From contig NC_045149.1 in the NCBI RefSeq assembly GCF_008831285.2, positions 2,172,001 to 2,236,000 on the forward strand: DNA of 64,000 nt, read 5' to 3'. Positions 44,526 through 58,030 of this stretch are shown here, one piece after another (positions within the stretch are counted from its first letter, which is position 1; each line of letters opens with the position of its first letter). The notes under the pieces are model-generated. The model was not told the origin of the DNA and made no database searches. It worked only from the letters and a program-made list of their open reading frames with translations. This DNA comes from Nymphaea colorata (Eukaryota; Streptophyta; Magnoliopsida; Nymphaeales; Nymphaeaceae). The position numbers and the translations under genes were made by a program.

Positions 44526-46269
44526 ACAAATAACTGTTTGTCATCAAGCCATTCCTTGTAGGTGACACTCCTTTTGTAAATTCTCCTTTGAATTTGAATT
44601 TCCAAGATTAATATCTCCAAAGTGATTTTCATGAATATGGTCCTTAATTTGTTCCAATGTCCCCACTCTACTGCAAGTTGAGGTGGTGCAGATTGAGCTT
44701 GTCCTATAGTATTGTAAACTGAGCATTAGAGAGGGGCTGAGTCAAAATATGTTCATAAATACAAATATATATGTATATATGTGTGTGTGTGGGTGTGTGG
44801 GTGTGTGTGCATGTGTGTGTGCACGCGCGGGCGTGAAGATATCCACTAACAAGATTTTTTTAGTTAGATCATTAATATCACCACTTGATCGGCCAGCTCT
44901 GCCCTTCCGACCATGACCATCTATATTAACGTAAAAAATGGGATATGACAGCAGTTGACTGGTTCAATCTCTTTCACACCCCACTGGATTATTCTGCCAG
45001 CCATGCATGCAGACGTCCTACAGTTGACTTTTTTCATCCATCGACATTTTTATCCTTCAGTTACAACATCTCAACCAGATCCCTTAGGATCAGCTTCACA
45101 ATCATGTAATCATGTAATGTTTAATGATTTCTATTTTGGCTGAACTACACAATTCTTTCTTTCATCTTGACAGCTCCTGTAGGTAACATGAATCTCCTCC
45201 AATGTGAATTATCTTTTGAATTTGAATTTACAAGATTAATATCTTCAATATGATTGTCATGAATATGGTCCGTGCTCTTGCTCAAACTGAAGCTGTGCAG
45301 ATTGAGCTTGTCTGATAGTATTGTAAACCGAGAGGAAGAGAGGGGCTTAGTCAAAATATTTTCATATATATATATATATATGAACATATGCAGAAACACT
45401 AGCATGATTTGTCTAGTTGGATCATTAATATCACCACTTGATCAGCCGGCTTTGCACCTCCAACCATGAACATCTACATTAACTTAAAAGCAATGGGACA
45501 TGACGGCAGTTGACTAGTTCAATCTCCTTCATACCCCACTTGGTTATTCTACCAGCCATGTGCGTATGTCCTATGATCGACCTTGCAAATAATGCCTCTT
45601 GTAGAAAAACCAGAATAAACTTAAATTCTTTGAAATTTTTTGCCAAGGAAAGGATATTTGTAATTTTGCATATGTAGTTAATTTGTCCACCTAAACGAAG
45701 AGGAGAATGTACCATTTCTCAGACATGCGAGTCCTTGGATATTTGTGCCCTTAATTTCTGTATTGTTATATGAGCATGCCATCTTCATGCTAAGGGCAAT
45801 TCGGAAGCCGAAGCTTGTGACTTTTTCTTGCGAAGGCACTGCATTAGCATGACAACAAATGTTAAGTAAAAGAAATAAAAAAAATGATGAGAGTTAGGGA
45901 GAGAATAAATTCTCGCTCCATCATTTGCATGAGATGAGATAGAATATTTATTTCCTTTTTTTTTTTTGCTTGAGTTACTCTTTACATTTATGTAATATTT
46001 AATGATTTCTATTTTGGCTGAACCGCACAATTTTTTTTTTATCTTGATTGCGCGTGAAGGTTACCTGAATCTCCTTTAATTTGACTCCACCGTGGATTTT
46101 GAATTTCCTAGATGAAAATCTCCAATGTGATTGTCATGAATATAGTTTTTAATTTACAATAATGTCCCTACTCTAGCTCAAGCTAAGGTGGTGCAGACTG
46201 AGCTTCTCCCATAGTATTAAGAACCGAACAGTAAAGAAGGGCTTGGTCATAATAAGTTCATAAATGTGT

Positions 46270-46272
<3 letters not shown>

Positions 46273-46322
<50 letters not shown>
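46273..46322. repeat. (TA)n microsatellite in R2 unit 3
   Basis: About 25 TA dinucleotides following TAAATGTGTGTT. Confidence 0.95.
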
Positions 46323-46325
<3 letters not shown>

Positions 46326-47248
46326 AGAGCATGATTTTGGTAGAATGATCATTGATCTCACTGATTGGCCAGGTTTGTCCGTCCAGCTGTCAAGATCGGG
46401 ATTAATTTCAAAGAGATGGGACACGGCAGCAGTTGACTAGTTCAATCTCTGGCACAACCCACTCGATCATTCTTGCATATGTCCTGCAATCAACATTTCC
46501 CATCCATCCACACTTGATGATGCAAACTGATAAGTAACATATATCTGTCCATTGCCCGTGCAAATAATGCCTCGCATGGTAAAACCATGATAAACGTAAA
46601 TGTTTTGAAACCTTTCACCGTGGAAGACATTTGTAAGTTTGAATCTGTAGTTAGTTTCATTGCCTAAACTAAGACAAAAATATACCATTTCTCAAACAAG
46701 CAAGTCCTTGGACATTTGTGTGCTTAATCTTCATTGGCACCATAGTAACATTTGAAATATTATGATGACCATATTATTGTATGAGGATGCTATCTACATG
46801 CTAATGGCATTTTGGGAGCAGAAGCTGCCTCTTTGTATTTCTTCTTGCAAAGAGATAGGGAATGAATTAACTCTCCCTCAACACATGCATAATGAGAAAG
46901 AATATTTATTTCTCTTTTCGCTTTGGTTACGAAAGAATGTTTATTTCTCTTTTCGCTTTGGTTACGACATCTCAACTTGATACCTTAGGATCAGCTTTAT
47001 ATTTATGTAGCATTTCATTATTTCTATTTCGGCTGAACCACAGAATTCTTTCTTTTATTTTGATACGTGAAAGTTACATGAATCTCCTCTAATTTGAATT
47101 CTCCTTTGAATTTAAATTTCATAGATTAATATCACCAACGTGATTTCCATGAACATGGAGCTTAATTTACTCTAATGTGACTACTCTAGCTTAAGCTAGG
47201 GTGGTGCAGGTTGAGCTTAGGGGCTTAGTTATAATATGTTTATAAATG

Positions 47249-47249
<1 letters not shown>

Positions 47250-47337
<88 letters not shown>
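47250..47337. repeat. (TC)n(TA)n compound microsatellite in R2 unit 4
   Basis: About 20 TC followed by about 24 TA dinucleotides, at the same place in the unit as the (TA)n of unit 3. Confidence 0.95.
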
Positions 47338-47343
<6 letters not shown>

Positions 47344-48905
47344 GAAAATGTCCAGAAACACTAGCATGATTTTTGTAAATGGATCATTAATCTCACCAGT
47401 TGATTGGCCAGCTTTCTCCTTCCTGTTTTGACCATCTACATTAACTTAAAGGCGATGGGACATGACAGCAGTTGACTGGTTCAATCTCTTGCACACCCCA
47501 CTTGATTATTCTGCCAACCAAGCATGCCTGCGTCCTACGGTTGTTGCTTTTCCATCCGTCGACGCTTTTATGCTTAGGTTACAACATCTCAACTTGATCC
47601 CATAGGATCAGCTTTACATTTATATAATATTTACCGATTTCTATTTTGGCTAAACTACATAATTCTTTCTTTCATCTTGACGTCTCGTGAAGGTTAGATG
47701 AATCTCTACTAATGTGAATTCTCTTTTGAATCTGCATTTTCAAGATTAATACCTCCTATGTGATTTTCATAAATATGTTCTTTAATATACTCTAAGTCTC
47801 TAATGTCCCTAATTATTATTGTAGACCGAGAAGAAGAGAGGACTTGGTCAATTATATATATATATCCTGAAACACTAGCATGATTTTCCAAGTTGGATAA
47901 TTAATCTCACCACTTGATCGGCCAGCTTTGCCCGTCCAACCGTGAACGTCTACATTAAAGCAAAAGCAATGGGACACGACAGCAGTTAACTGGTTCAATC
48001 TCTTGCAGACCCCACTTTATTATTCTGCCAGCCATGCTTGCGCACGTGTTAAGATTGACCTTCTCCATCCGTCTACACATGATGATGCAAACTAATAGGT
48101 AAAACATTGCCATCCATCACCCTGTAGGTAATGCCTTGGTAGTAAAACCATGATAAGCTTAGATGCTTTGAAATTTTACGCTAAGGAAGAGGTATTTGTA
48201 ATTTTGCATATGTTGTTAGTTTGTCCACCAAAACTAAGAGGAGAATATACCATTTCTCAAACAAGCGAGTCCCTCGGATTTTTGTGTGCTTAATTTCCAT
48301 CGGCGTCATATTAACCTTTGAAATGTTATGATGACCATATTCTTATCTGAGGATACTGTCTACATTTTAATGGCAAATTGGGAGGTGAAGCTACTCTTTT
48401 TGACTTCTTCTCGCAAAGGCACTGCATTAGCATGGCAACAAATGTAAAGCAAAATAAATAAAAAATGAAATATAATGAGAGATAGGGAGAGAATAAACTC
48501 TCACTCAATCACTTGCATGAGATGAGGGAGAATATTTATCTTCTTTTTTGCTTCTGTCAAACCATCTTAACTGGATCCCAGCTTCAGATTTATGTAATAT
48601 TTAATGATTTCTATTTTGGCTGAACCATACAATTTCTTTTTTTTTTAATCTTGATAGCTCGTGAAGGTTACACGAATGACTTCTAATATGAATACTCCAA
48701 TGTAATTTTCATGAATCTGGTCCTTAATTTACAATAATATCCCTACTCTACCTCAAGCTGACGTGGTGCAGATTGCGCTTGTACAGAGTATTGAAAACCG
48801 AGCAGTAGAGAGAGGCTTAGTCATAACATGTTCGTAAATATATATCTGATTGTGATTTTGGTGAAAAGTGAAACATATGTGGTGTTTATATCTCGAAGGG
48901 CTTAG

Positions 48906-49260
48906 TCATAATAGTCACCTTATACTGTCTTCCTGTCGAGGTCCGCAGAGCTGCTTCCAAGATATACATGTGTCGTATGTCTCCCAAGAGAAACTTCGTC
49001 GCAGACTCGTCGACGATTGCAACTTGAAACAGGCAGGTCTTGGAGCAAGGAAATTTTAAGCTCCAAAAGCCAACAACATGTTTGACGACGTGCTGTAGAA
49101 GGCTCAATTTCTTATCATACAAGAAGAATAGAAGCCCCAGGTTGGTCATTTATGTTGAAAATTTGTACATGGACCAAACAATATTTTTCAGTATATTTTT
49201 ATGCATGTCAAATTAATTTTTTTTAAAAGATGTAAGTATAATATTTTTTTATGAGAAAAA
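48906..49260. other. Unassigned stretch between R2 and copia 4
   Basis: A minus-strand open frame of 87 codons (49,149-48,886) includes VAIVDESATKFLLGDIRHM, which is varied and protein-like, but I do not recognise it and it overlaps the tail of the R2 array. The rest is T-rich. Confidence 0.4.
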
Positions 49261-49299
49261 AATTTCAAACTCATTTCAGATATTACAGTTGTTTCTAAT

Positions 49300-52200
49300 G
49301 ATGTTAGGCACGTAACGTGGGGCATTCATAACCATTACTTAGAAAATGAGATCTAATGACAGTCAACTTCTATGTGTTTAGTGCGCTCATGGAATGCCAA
49401 ATTTGCCCCAATGTAAATGGAAGTCATGTTGTCGCACATCATCTTCATTGGCTCCTTTATCTCGACATTCATATCTTTTAATAGCATTTTTACCCACATA
49501 AGTTCACAAGTGCAGCTTGCCATGGCTCTATACTTGGCTTTGGCATAGATCGGGTGACGAATGATTGTTTTTTACTTTTTCATCTCACAAGATTTCTTCC
49601 AACAAGGGTGCAATATCCTAAGGTCGGCCTCCTATCATTGGGGTCACCTACCCAATCTGAGTTTATATATCCAATAACATCAAGCTGCTGATCTCGTCTC
49701 ATTAGGATCGCTCTGCTTAGGGTCCCTTTCAAATATCTCAGAATTATGTGGGCAGCTTTGACATGTGTAGACCTTGGTCTATGCATAAACTGACTAATCA
49801 AGCTAACTACGTAACCAATGTCTGGCCTTGTAATAGTCAAGTATATAAGTTTCCCAACAAGTTTTTAAAAACTCTATACATTCTCCACAAGATCTCCTAC
49901 ATCCTTCTTTAATTTGCAATTAACTTCCAGTGGCATATCAATAGGTTTGGCACCAAGATAACCTGTTTTCTTAAGAATGTCTAGAATATACTTCCTCTAG
50001 CATATAAAGGTTACCTTGTTTGAGTGGTTCACTTCAATGTTTAAAAAATATTTCTAGGTTTTAATATCTTTGCTTTCAAATTGACGATTTAGATATTTTT
50101 TGACATAAGCCATGATGTCATTATATGTTAGAATAATGTCATCTGCATATACTAGTAGAATGACAATTTTTGAGCCTCGAATAAATGTGAACATTGTGTA
50201 GTCTGAATTGCTTCTTTTGAAGCCTATTTTGCTGAGGGCTTCATTTAGGCTGCCGAACTAGACACAAGGTGATTGTTTGAGCCCATACAAAGCTTTCTTT
50301 AGCATGCATGCATGTCCATGCTCATTTTTTGTACCTTTTGGGGCCTTCATAGACTTCTTCATTGAGCATCCTGTGAAGAAATCAAGTTGCATCAATGGCC
50401 AAGTTTGATTTGAAGCAACTGAGAGAAGAGTCCTGGCTGTGTTCATTTTTGCAAATGGAGTGAAGGTCTCATTGTAATGCCCTCTGTCTGAGTGAATCCC
50501 TTTGCCACCAATCATGCTTTAAAGTGTTCTATAGTTCATTGCTAAGGTACTTTATCTTGTCCAATTACATCCCACTAACTTTTTTTTCTTTTGATAAAGA
50601 ACTAGGTCCCAAGTTTGACTTTTTTCTAATGTTGTCAACTCATCTTTCATTGTCTCTCTCCACTGTGGATCTTGACTGTCCTCAAAATTTTTTGGGTTCA
50701 TGATGAGAGTAGGCATTCAGGACATAGGTTCTATAGGATTCTAATAGTCTTTCAAATGACAAGTATTGGTCTATAGAATAAATTTTGTGGGTGTTAAAGT
50801 AAGTATAGTAGCCACTGAGTTTAGCTGGAGGTCTAGTAGGATGGGAGGAGCGTCTGTCTGACAAGAGGGTTGGTATCTTCGGACTAAACATGTTCAGAGT
50901 TTTGAGAAATTGGAGGCTGGTTGGCTTCATCTAACTGAAGTGGCTCAGTGTCAGTCTCTTGATGTCATGAGTCACTATAAGTGTTCATCATTTCTCTAGG
51001 ATAAGGCCGACTAGGATTTGAGACCTCATTCAATATATCAATCAATTACTGTGCGGAGGCAGAGCTTGTAGTTTTAATCTACCCTTGACTTTGATCTTCA
51101 AAGTACAGCTCCAGCTCAAAATGCTTAAGATCACGAGTTACAAATAATTTTTTCAAGGTAGGATCATAACACTTGTATCTTATTTTCCAGCTAGAGTACC
51201 CAAGAACTATGCATTTCTTAGCCCTTTATTCAAACTTGTTTCTGAATTTTTCTTGGATGTGAGCATAGCACTTGCATCTTAACGTCCTTAAATGTTCGAT
51301 AGAAACAGTTTTGTTGAGAAACAATTGAATGGGAATCTATCTGTCAATACTAGAGTTTGGCAATCTTTTGGCTAAGTAGCAAGCGGTGGCTATGGCATCT
51401 GCCCAAAATCATTGGGGAACGTGCATGTACATCATAAAGAGTACGGGCAATGTTGAGTAACTTCTGGTTCGTTCACTCTGTAACACCATTTTGTTGAGGA
51501 GTACCAACACAAGTGAATTTGGGTTGTATGCCTCTTTTTTTAAAAAAAAATTAAGGCATCATTCATATTTTCTTTGCCATTGTCAAACCGAAGTTTTTTA
51601 ATCTTGCCTCTATATTGTGTGTACACCATATTGCAATATTCTTCAAACACACCACACACTTCATTTTTATTTTTGAGAAAACATATCCAAGTCATGCAAG
51701 TTTTGTCTTTAATAAAAGAAACATAATACTTAAAACCAAATAAGACATCTCATGGGTCGGACCACATACATCTGAATGAACAATGTCAAAAACTTCCTTA
51801 GACCTCTTAGAAGAAGACTAAAATGGCAATCTTGTGGATTTTTGGAACTCACAAGCATTGCATGCCTTATCTTCAACCTTGAGACTAGGAACAAACTGTG
51901 CTAAATTCCGATCTAAGGTGTGACCAAGCCTTGCATGCCATATCTAATAATTTGTCACCTTGATTTTTGGATGATGAGATAAGAGACCGAAAAAGTAGGC
52001 ATCCATAACATATAGGCCATTCTACTCATGTCCTTTTCCAATCTGTTTCTTCGTTACAAGATCTTAAACTATCACATCCTTTGGGGAGAAAATAGCCAAA
52101 TAATTATGAGATTTGTGATCGTACTTACTAACATTAAACTATCAGGTATTTTTGGCACATATAAAACAACATATTTATTGCATCTATCTAAAAGTATTGT

Positions 52201-52660
52201 TTCCTCTATACCCTCAATGTTCATGGAAGCCCATCAATAGTAAAAATAGGACATTCACTAACTTCATCAACATCGATGAATTTAGAGAAGTTGCTAATAT
52301 GATCAACTACTCCAGAATGAACAATCCAAAAAGAATTATTTGAAAGAATAATAAAAGCATGATTATTACCTTTAGAGTTGCCGACTGGTTGGTATGATAT
52401 CTGATTGGTTTGGGAAAATTTTTGAAACTATTGATTAAATATATAAACAATGGTTTGAAGAAGATCATGATCAATCGTGTTTAAATATTTTATCTTCTTC
52501 AAACCATTGTTTATATATTTTTGGATCAAACTTAACTGGTCTATATTGCATAAGCTCATCAAATAAACTTCGAAGTTGAGAGATATAGAGGTGGATGGGC
52601 TTATCATCTTTCAAGAGTTTTGCAATTGCGACTTGGATTTCATAAACACGAGCCAAGTTG
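49300..52660 (-). pseudogene. Copia 4 gag - pol remnant
   Basis: Gag: VYEIQVAIAKLLKDDKPIHL and LRSLFDELMQYRP (52,656-52,471), the UBN2/gag helical region. Integrase and its C-terminal part lie in about 52,000-51,200 and are badly broken. Linker about 50,930-50,640. RT: YNETFTPFAKMNTARTLLSV, QLDFFTGCSM, KKALYGLKQSPCV (50,515-50,258), then the catalytic box as YADDIIL (about 50,155-50,135), MTITRPDIGYVVSLISQFMH and SDWVGDPNDRRPT (49,840-49,610). RNase H near HERTKHIEVDCH (about 49,390-49,355). Many stops and shifts; inactive. Confidence 0.85.
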
Positions 52661-53040
52661 TTTTGTTCTCAAAATAGCTCCTTCAGGGAGTCTCATATCT
52701 CCTTTGTCATCTCTATGTATAGAAATCAATTTGAAATAGATGGTTCCATAGAACTGATCAGGCACAACATAACCATGCCATTCTCAGAATTCCATTCACC
52801 AAATTTGGGGTCTGTTATGGCCAGTGGAGTAATCTTGCCGTTCACGTATCTTCACCCAACTCAAATAGTTTTGCTCCTGATCTTGAGAGTGTTGCTATCA
52901 TGATCATTTGTGATATGTTTCAAATTGGACGCACCACACGACCACCTTGCGATTCAGCCAAGGGAGCAGAAAAGAGGTGGGCAGAAAGAACACTTAAACA
53001 GCAGAAGGAACATTCTCCAGGAAAAATTGTATAGTCCACT

Positions 53041-53049
53041 CTGATACCA
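53041..53049 (-). other. Primer-binding site of copia 4
   Basis: On the minus strand TGGTATCAGAG directly follows the LTR end ...TTGAACA, matching the usual initiator tRNA-Met primer site. Confidence 0.85.
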
Positions 53050-53384
53050 TGTTCAACAACATAAAACCGTCATGTGATAATGAAGAAAGAGGAAGAGGAA
53101 TGAACACAGAGAAAATATGTGGTTCGGCATGTAAACTACATCCACTGGGAGAAAGGGGCACTTTATTTCCTTGATTGTTTTTCAGAGATACACAGATGGT
53201 TATATAAAAAGGTATAAGATTACTCCAGCAAAGCGACAAAACTCTGAAGATTTTGTTCCCCAAAATATGCAGCCAACGGATATGCCTTAGCTGGGAAATA
53301 ACCTGCCTTAGCTGGGAATAATGACGTTGATCTCTTTCTCCAAAAAACTAGTAACAGAACCATCTACCACAACTGAAACAAACA
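53050..53384 (-). repeat. 5' LTR of copia element 4 (about 335 bp)
   Basis: On the minus strand it runs from TGTTTGTTTCAG to GTTGTTGAACA and is followed at once by the primer-binding site. A near-tandem TGCCTTAGCTGGGAA duplication lies inside (53,283-53,320). The left boundary is supported by the RNase H codons of copia 5, which become readable from 53,386. Confidence 0.7.
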
Positions 53385-53385
53385 T

Positions 53386-53568
53386 ACAAAATAGACTTGC
53401 ATTTTGTTAGAAGAAACTTTCTTGAGGAGACATGTTAATCAAGTACATTTCAACCAAGTGTCATCGACATTTTCACCAAGCCATTAATGAAACAATCACA
53501 CAATGTACTTCTTCAAAGGTGAATTTGATCATGTTCACCTCAGTAGACTCAATGAACTTGAGGGGGGA
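53386..53568 (+). pseudogene. Copia element 5: RNase H end and polypurine tract
   Basis: The plus strand reads KIDLHFVRRNFLEE, a stop, then VIDIFTKPLMKQSHNV, the C-terminal RNase H motifs of copia pol (usual HIEIDCHFVRE...ADIFTKPL). It is followed by the purine run GAGGGGGGA (53,560-53,568) and an LTR. Everything upstream is missing because copia 4 lies there in opposite orientation. Confidence 0.8.
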
Positions 53569-53930
53569 TGTTAACAAGCCATTGGGTATCAATGACAATT
53601 AATGATGCAGCAGTGGTCTGCTCCAGCTCAATGTTCAACTCGTCTGCTCAAGAAAGAAAAAAAAGAGCTTGAAGAAAGAGAATGACAAGCAATCTCAACG
53701 TGTAGCTAAATCCAGAAAACAAGAAGACGCTGAAAGGGCAAGAAAATCTGGTGCCAACAGCCATTTTGGAAACCAAAATATATAAAAGCTGAAATGTATT
53801 GTCGTGTAAATTGAACTTCGCGGGCATAGGATTTATTGTTGGAACCACGTTAAATTTGGCACTCTCCCCTTAACTCTCTCTGACGTCTGTCTATTCTATT
53901 AAGGCTTATTGTACATACAAGTTCAAATGA
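53569..53930 (+). repeat. 3' LTR of copia element 5 (right end approximate)
   Basis: It starts TGTTAACAAGCC directly after the purine tract and has a clear TATA box (ATATATAAAAG, 53,778-53,788). No second copy is available to set the right end. Confidence 0.65.
53778..53788 (+). promoter_or_regulatory. TATA box in the LTR of copia 5
   Basis: ATATATAAAAG about 210 bp into the LTR, a normal position for a U3 promoter. Activity unknown. Confidence 0.55.
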
Positions 53931-56900
53931 ACTAAACCATATAAAGTTGATGTGCATTACTTCTCCTTTCTATCATTTTTTGTCGACAATTGCCAAAAAG
54001 GGATGCTGCCGTTAAATGGTGATATGCTGGAAAATGTGAAAAGGTATACTTTTCACATTTATTGCATAAGGTGATTTTCTGGCCATAGTGTAGATTTGCC
54101 CGAAGCCTTCAGTTAAGCAAAAGTTGCCTTTCTTGAACTAGCTGGTAAAGAAGTGTTTCTTAACGCTCGGCAAAATCATCAATCTACTTTTTCTCAAAAC
54201 GACCAACAAATTAGCAATATTGGTCGTGAGGTACCACTAGAATGTGTCATTCAATTGAATGTTCCTGCGCTAATTAAATAGATGAATTGGATATTGCTTT
54301 TCTGGAGGATGTCCATAGTCAGTTACCAAGTCTTCGTAAGTGCCAAACGAATCCACTTTCGCCTTGCTACTAAGTTTTTCCTTTCTGTTTGAGTTATCTA
54401 CACTGTATTGGACATTTAATGTGATTGTATACCTTGCATCTATTATGGGAATTGCCCATAACCCTTCGGCAACTCATTACACAAATCTAATGTTATGCAT
54501 GGGAATTAGTTTTGCCGTTGGGCAATAGTACTCCTATATGGTCTTGTTGTCTTGAGCTCTTGTTTGCCATGTCTCCGCACTGTCAAGATCCCCATTTCTA
54601 ATCCAAAGCTTTCCATCCAATTTACCACCTAATGTTTCTTACTAGAACCCAAAGTTACTTAATGGCACATACTATATGTGAATATCAATTGTCTAAAAGA
54701 TGATGGTAGACATTAAAGCAAACCATCACCATAAAAAATGCTGCATTCAAGGCAAGGATTACTGTGTCCATTGCCCAAAGCTTGATGATGAACATTAAAA
54801 ACAAAACATCATTTAAATGATGCTGCATTCAATATTCTGTTTATGGATTTTATCGGCATTGCGTTTTGATTTTGGTGATCATTTTCGCTTTTGTTTTGTC
54901 CTTTTGTGTGTTTCTGTGCATTTTGGAACTGCTTCTCATTTCCTACTTCATGACATTTCTGACACTCACTTCCTCACTTTTAGAGGCCCTCATCCAGCTG
55001 GGTGTCAGGTTACCTACCAAGCTAGCTTGGTTGACACAATCTTTCAAGTCCCATTGTGAAGAAGAATATTAATGCTTGAATCACACATGATGGGTAGAGT
55101 ATCGGGCTTCTATTTGGTTGTCCATCTTCTAGAAGGAGACCCCTCAAAACTTTGTGAGGTGACATAACTAAAGGATATTGGCGGGTTAATTAGTTGGTTC
55201 ACATGCAACAGTAAGTACTTGACCACTGTGGTTGCTTTACGATGTGAGCATCATGAACAATGAGCTTGCGCTTACTAGAATTTTAATTATGTATGGGACA
55301 GTTACTTGGCAGGGTCTTGACCGAACTCGGCCCTTTGGACATTACATATTCCCAAGCTCCTGCTGTGCCTAGCCAAGGTTAGATGGGCTCAGTCCAGTAG
55401 GACAAGCCTCGCAGCTGGGCCTCACCTCACTGGTGCGGCTCTATTATCAGATAAATTGCACTAGCTGTACTTGCTTACCAAACTTAAACTTTTGAGACTT
55501 GTTACCGATGAGGAGGTGATGTCCTCCAACCATCAAGACCTCCATCCAATCATCTCTCCCTAATGCATAGCATCAAGAGGGAGAGATCAAACACACAAAA
55601 CAATGCATTGGATGGTGTATTGTGAGATGCCAGAGGATTGCTCTGTCTAAACCCGGATAAAAGAATCCACAGATATATATATATATATAAGTCATCTGGC
55701 CTTTTATCTAATCATGATGCTGCAAACAAGTTTTAAATCCAACGATCCTCTACATTATATATGTAGGCAAAGATTTGGAAGAGTGTCACCAACCGACTTT
55801 CACAGTTGCATGTAGGGAAACACTTTAATTTGATGGGTTATCCATGAATATGACACTTTTCTTTCGTTGAAGAGGGAACTTGCCCTCCTCTCCATACTTG
55901 ATGGGTCATTTAAGGAAATAAAAAAAAATCAACAAATAAAGGAAATCAAATATTTCTGTGACGACACGAGTTGGAAAAACTGAACGAATCTCAAAAGAAA
56001 GAAGAAAAAAAAAATCAGTGGTTGATGTATGAGTTTACAGTAGTGATAATTTCTCCAGCAAAAAACACCTTTAAACAACTTTCTCCAACAAGGATATGCA
56101 TTTTAGTTTTAATTGTGCATTAAACATCGTTTAACCCAAACGGTGTTCTAGTTACCAAATGGCCCCTTAATGGGTGTTAATTGGTGACAATAACATGTTA
56201 TTTTTCCATATATATAATCCAGAAATTAGAAGAGATTGATGAAGCACTATATGACATCATTTCATGGATACTAATTTTTGAGACAAATTCATGAAACAGT
56301 AATAGCAACTTAACAACCCCTTATGGAGTGTATGTTAATTTGTTAGTTTTCCATAAATGTGTGTGAATGATTCGGGCATATTCATATCCACTGTAGGACA
56401 GGTTCATGAAAACACATGGTATTCCTATTATCAAACCCCTTAATTAAGAGAACACCCTTCATAGGCAAGTTTTGGTGTGTCCCCCTTCGTCAGGTCTCAT
56501 TTGGAAAACATGTCTGAAGCACTTGATGCAAAGTGGCAGATCTCTTCGTTGTCACAGTGGCTGTTCAACCCAGCTATTTATATTTGCGTATCTCACAAAT
56601 GTCGCGAAAAACAATATTTGCTTCATAAATCGTTGAAAAATCAAAAATTTTCTATTAAACTTTGCAAAATATTTCAATTTGACCCTGGTAAAGATTTTGA
56701 AAATTATATAACTGTCCACCAGATTTCTTATCAATATTAATATTGGTCCAAAAAATATCATTGCATATCATTTTGGGTTACTTTTGTTTTCTCAATTTTA
56801 TGAATTTAGAGACAAGTTAAAGTATATTAATTGATTTAAAACTAATGAATTGAAATAACAACCAACTTAAAACTTCAATCAGCCTCACATGTCTCCAGTA

Positions 56901-58030
56901 TGCGTCGCTAGGGAGTGACGTTGATATCACTATTCATCGCCATTCAATTATTTGGTTCAAGAACTTTCCCCCAACATTATATATCATAATCAAGGAGTTC
57001 ATCTGTCTTACTCAAAAGTTACACTCCTGGAGGACGAGAGAGAGAGAGAGAGAGAGAGAGACGCACCTAATTAACAATTAGGCATTTGTTTTATCCTTAA
57101 TTTGATTATTACCCATATTAAATGGAGTCGTATTGCCAATATAAAATCTGAAGTAAAATTAAAAATTAAAAAAAAAAAGACCATGAACCTAGGAAAAGGC
57201 ACAACATGTGGACCATATCATATCAGCATGCCACCAAAAAACCTTCCAACAGTGGCACTAATAAATTCCTTTTAAATTGCATCGTCAAATTTCTTAAGCG
57301 AACACACTCTTAATCACTGAATGGGCCAGCCAATGATTAACTGGAACCCCATTTCTTAATTCATTTAATGGCAGACAAAAGCAACTCACCACTGCATCAA
57401 TATGTAATGCGCCTTGCCTGCCAGTCTTGGCCTTTGCGGACTTCTTTATAAGTTTTCTTACAAGTTTGAGAGGTGGGAAAGACTTTGCGCAAGCCAAACA
57501 AGCAAACGGTCGATTTGAAAATTAAAATTTCAGTCTCAAAAAAACTGCAAAAGCAAGCGGGAATGGCCAAGTTTTTGTTTAGTTCCTTGGGCCCTTGCGT
57601 GACTTTGTAAAGTAGGTGCACCTAACTTTTTGCCTTTATTTCCGCCGTTTGCACAATAGTATAATTCTTATGGAAGTTTCTATTATTACAATCTACGTTG
57701 CCCCAAAAAATGTACTTTTGTGCAAAGACCTGACCAAGGGAAATATCAAATATCCCGTTAAAAACAAATTTATAACTGGGAACACAAAGGTTAAAATATG
57801 CAACCTAGATAACGTTAACAAGATGTTAGGTGCCTGAAAAGATTAAAACCCTGACCAAAGTCATTACAAAACACAATTTGGTTGGGTTGGTGCCAGTAAA
57901 ATCATGTATTGTCTGTTGGATTCTCATGGGTGCTACGTCTATGTGCCAATAAGGGTGGGAATGTCATACTAGTTGCTATACGTTAGACCCACTTCAGTCG
58001 TCTTTGTAGGGGGGCAAAAAGATCCTGAAG
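53931..58030. other. Non-coding stretch
   Basis: I see no gene, pol motif or long repeat. It contains a 12-bp perfect inverted repeat at 54,032-54,060, a (TA)n run near 55,674-55,690 and a (GA)n run at about 57,037-57,061. Open frames here are short and AT-biased. Confidence 0.55.

Larger units (their letters stand above)
44530..48905 (+). repeat. Tandem array R2: five units plus a partial one
   Basis: Repeated anchors in the same orientation: CAGTTGACTGGTTCAATCTC-like text at about 44,951, 45,507, 46,431, 47,468 and 47,982; CTATTTTGGCTGAA-like text at about 45,130, 46,010, 47,022, 47,641 and 48,611. Unit length alternates between about 0.5-0.6 and 0.9-1.0 kb because some units lack a block containing GCATTAGCATG.CAACAAATG. 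Each unit also has GAGGTGGTGCAGATTGAGCTTGTC. A different microsatellite occupies the same position in successive units. No coding sequence; the nature of the unit is unknown. Confidence 0.85.
49261..53384 (-). mobile_element. Ty1/copia element 4, minus strand, 5' LTR to RNase H
   Basis: Right to left: 5' LTR (53,384-53,050), primer-binding site, gag, integrase C-terminal part, linker, RT and RNase H. The 3' LTR is missing; the left edge is inside RNase H. Its right boundary lies next to the RNase H end of an oppositely oriented copia (element 5), so it probably inserted there. Confidence 0.87.

Noticed and set aside
48886-49149. 87-codon minus-strand frame as a host gene
   Set aside because: It overlaps the tail of R2 and matches no family I know; kept only as unassigned.
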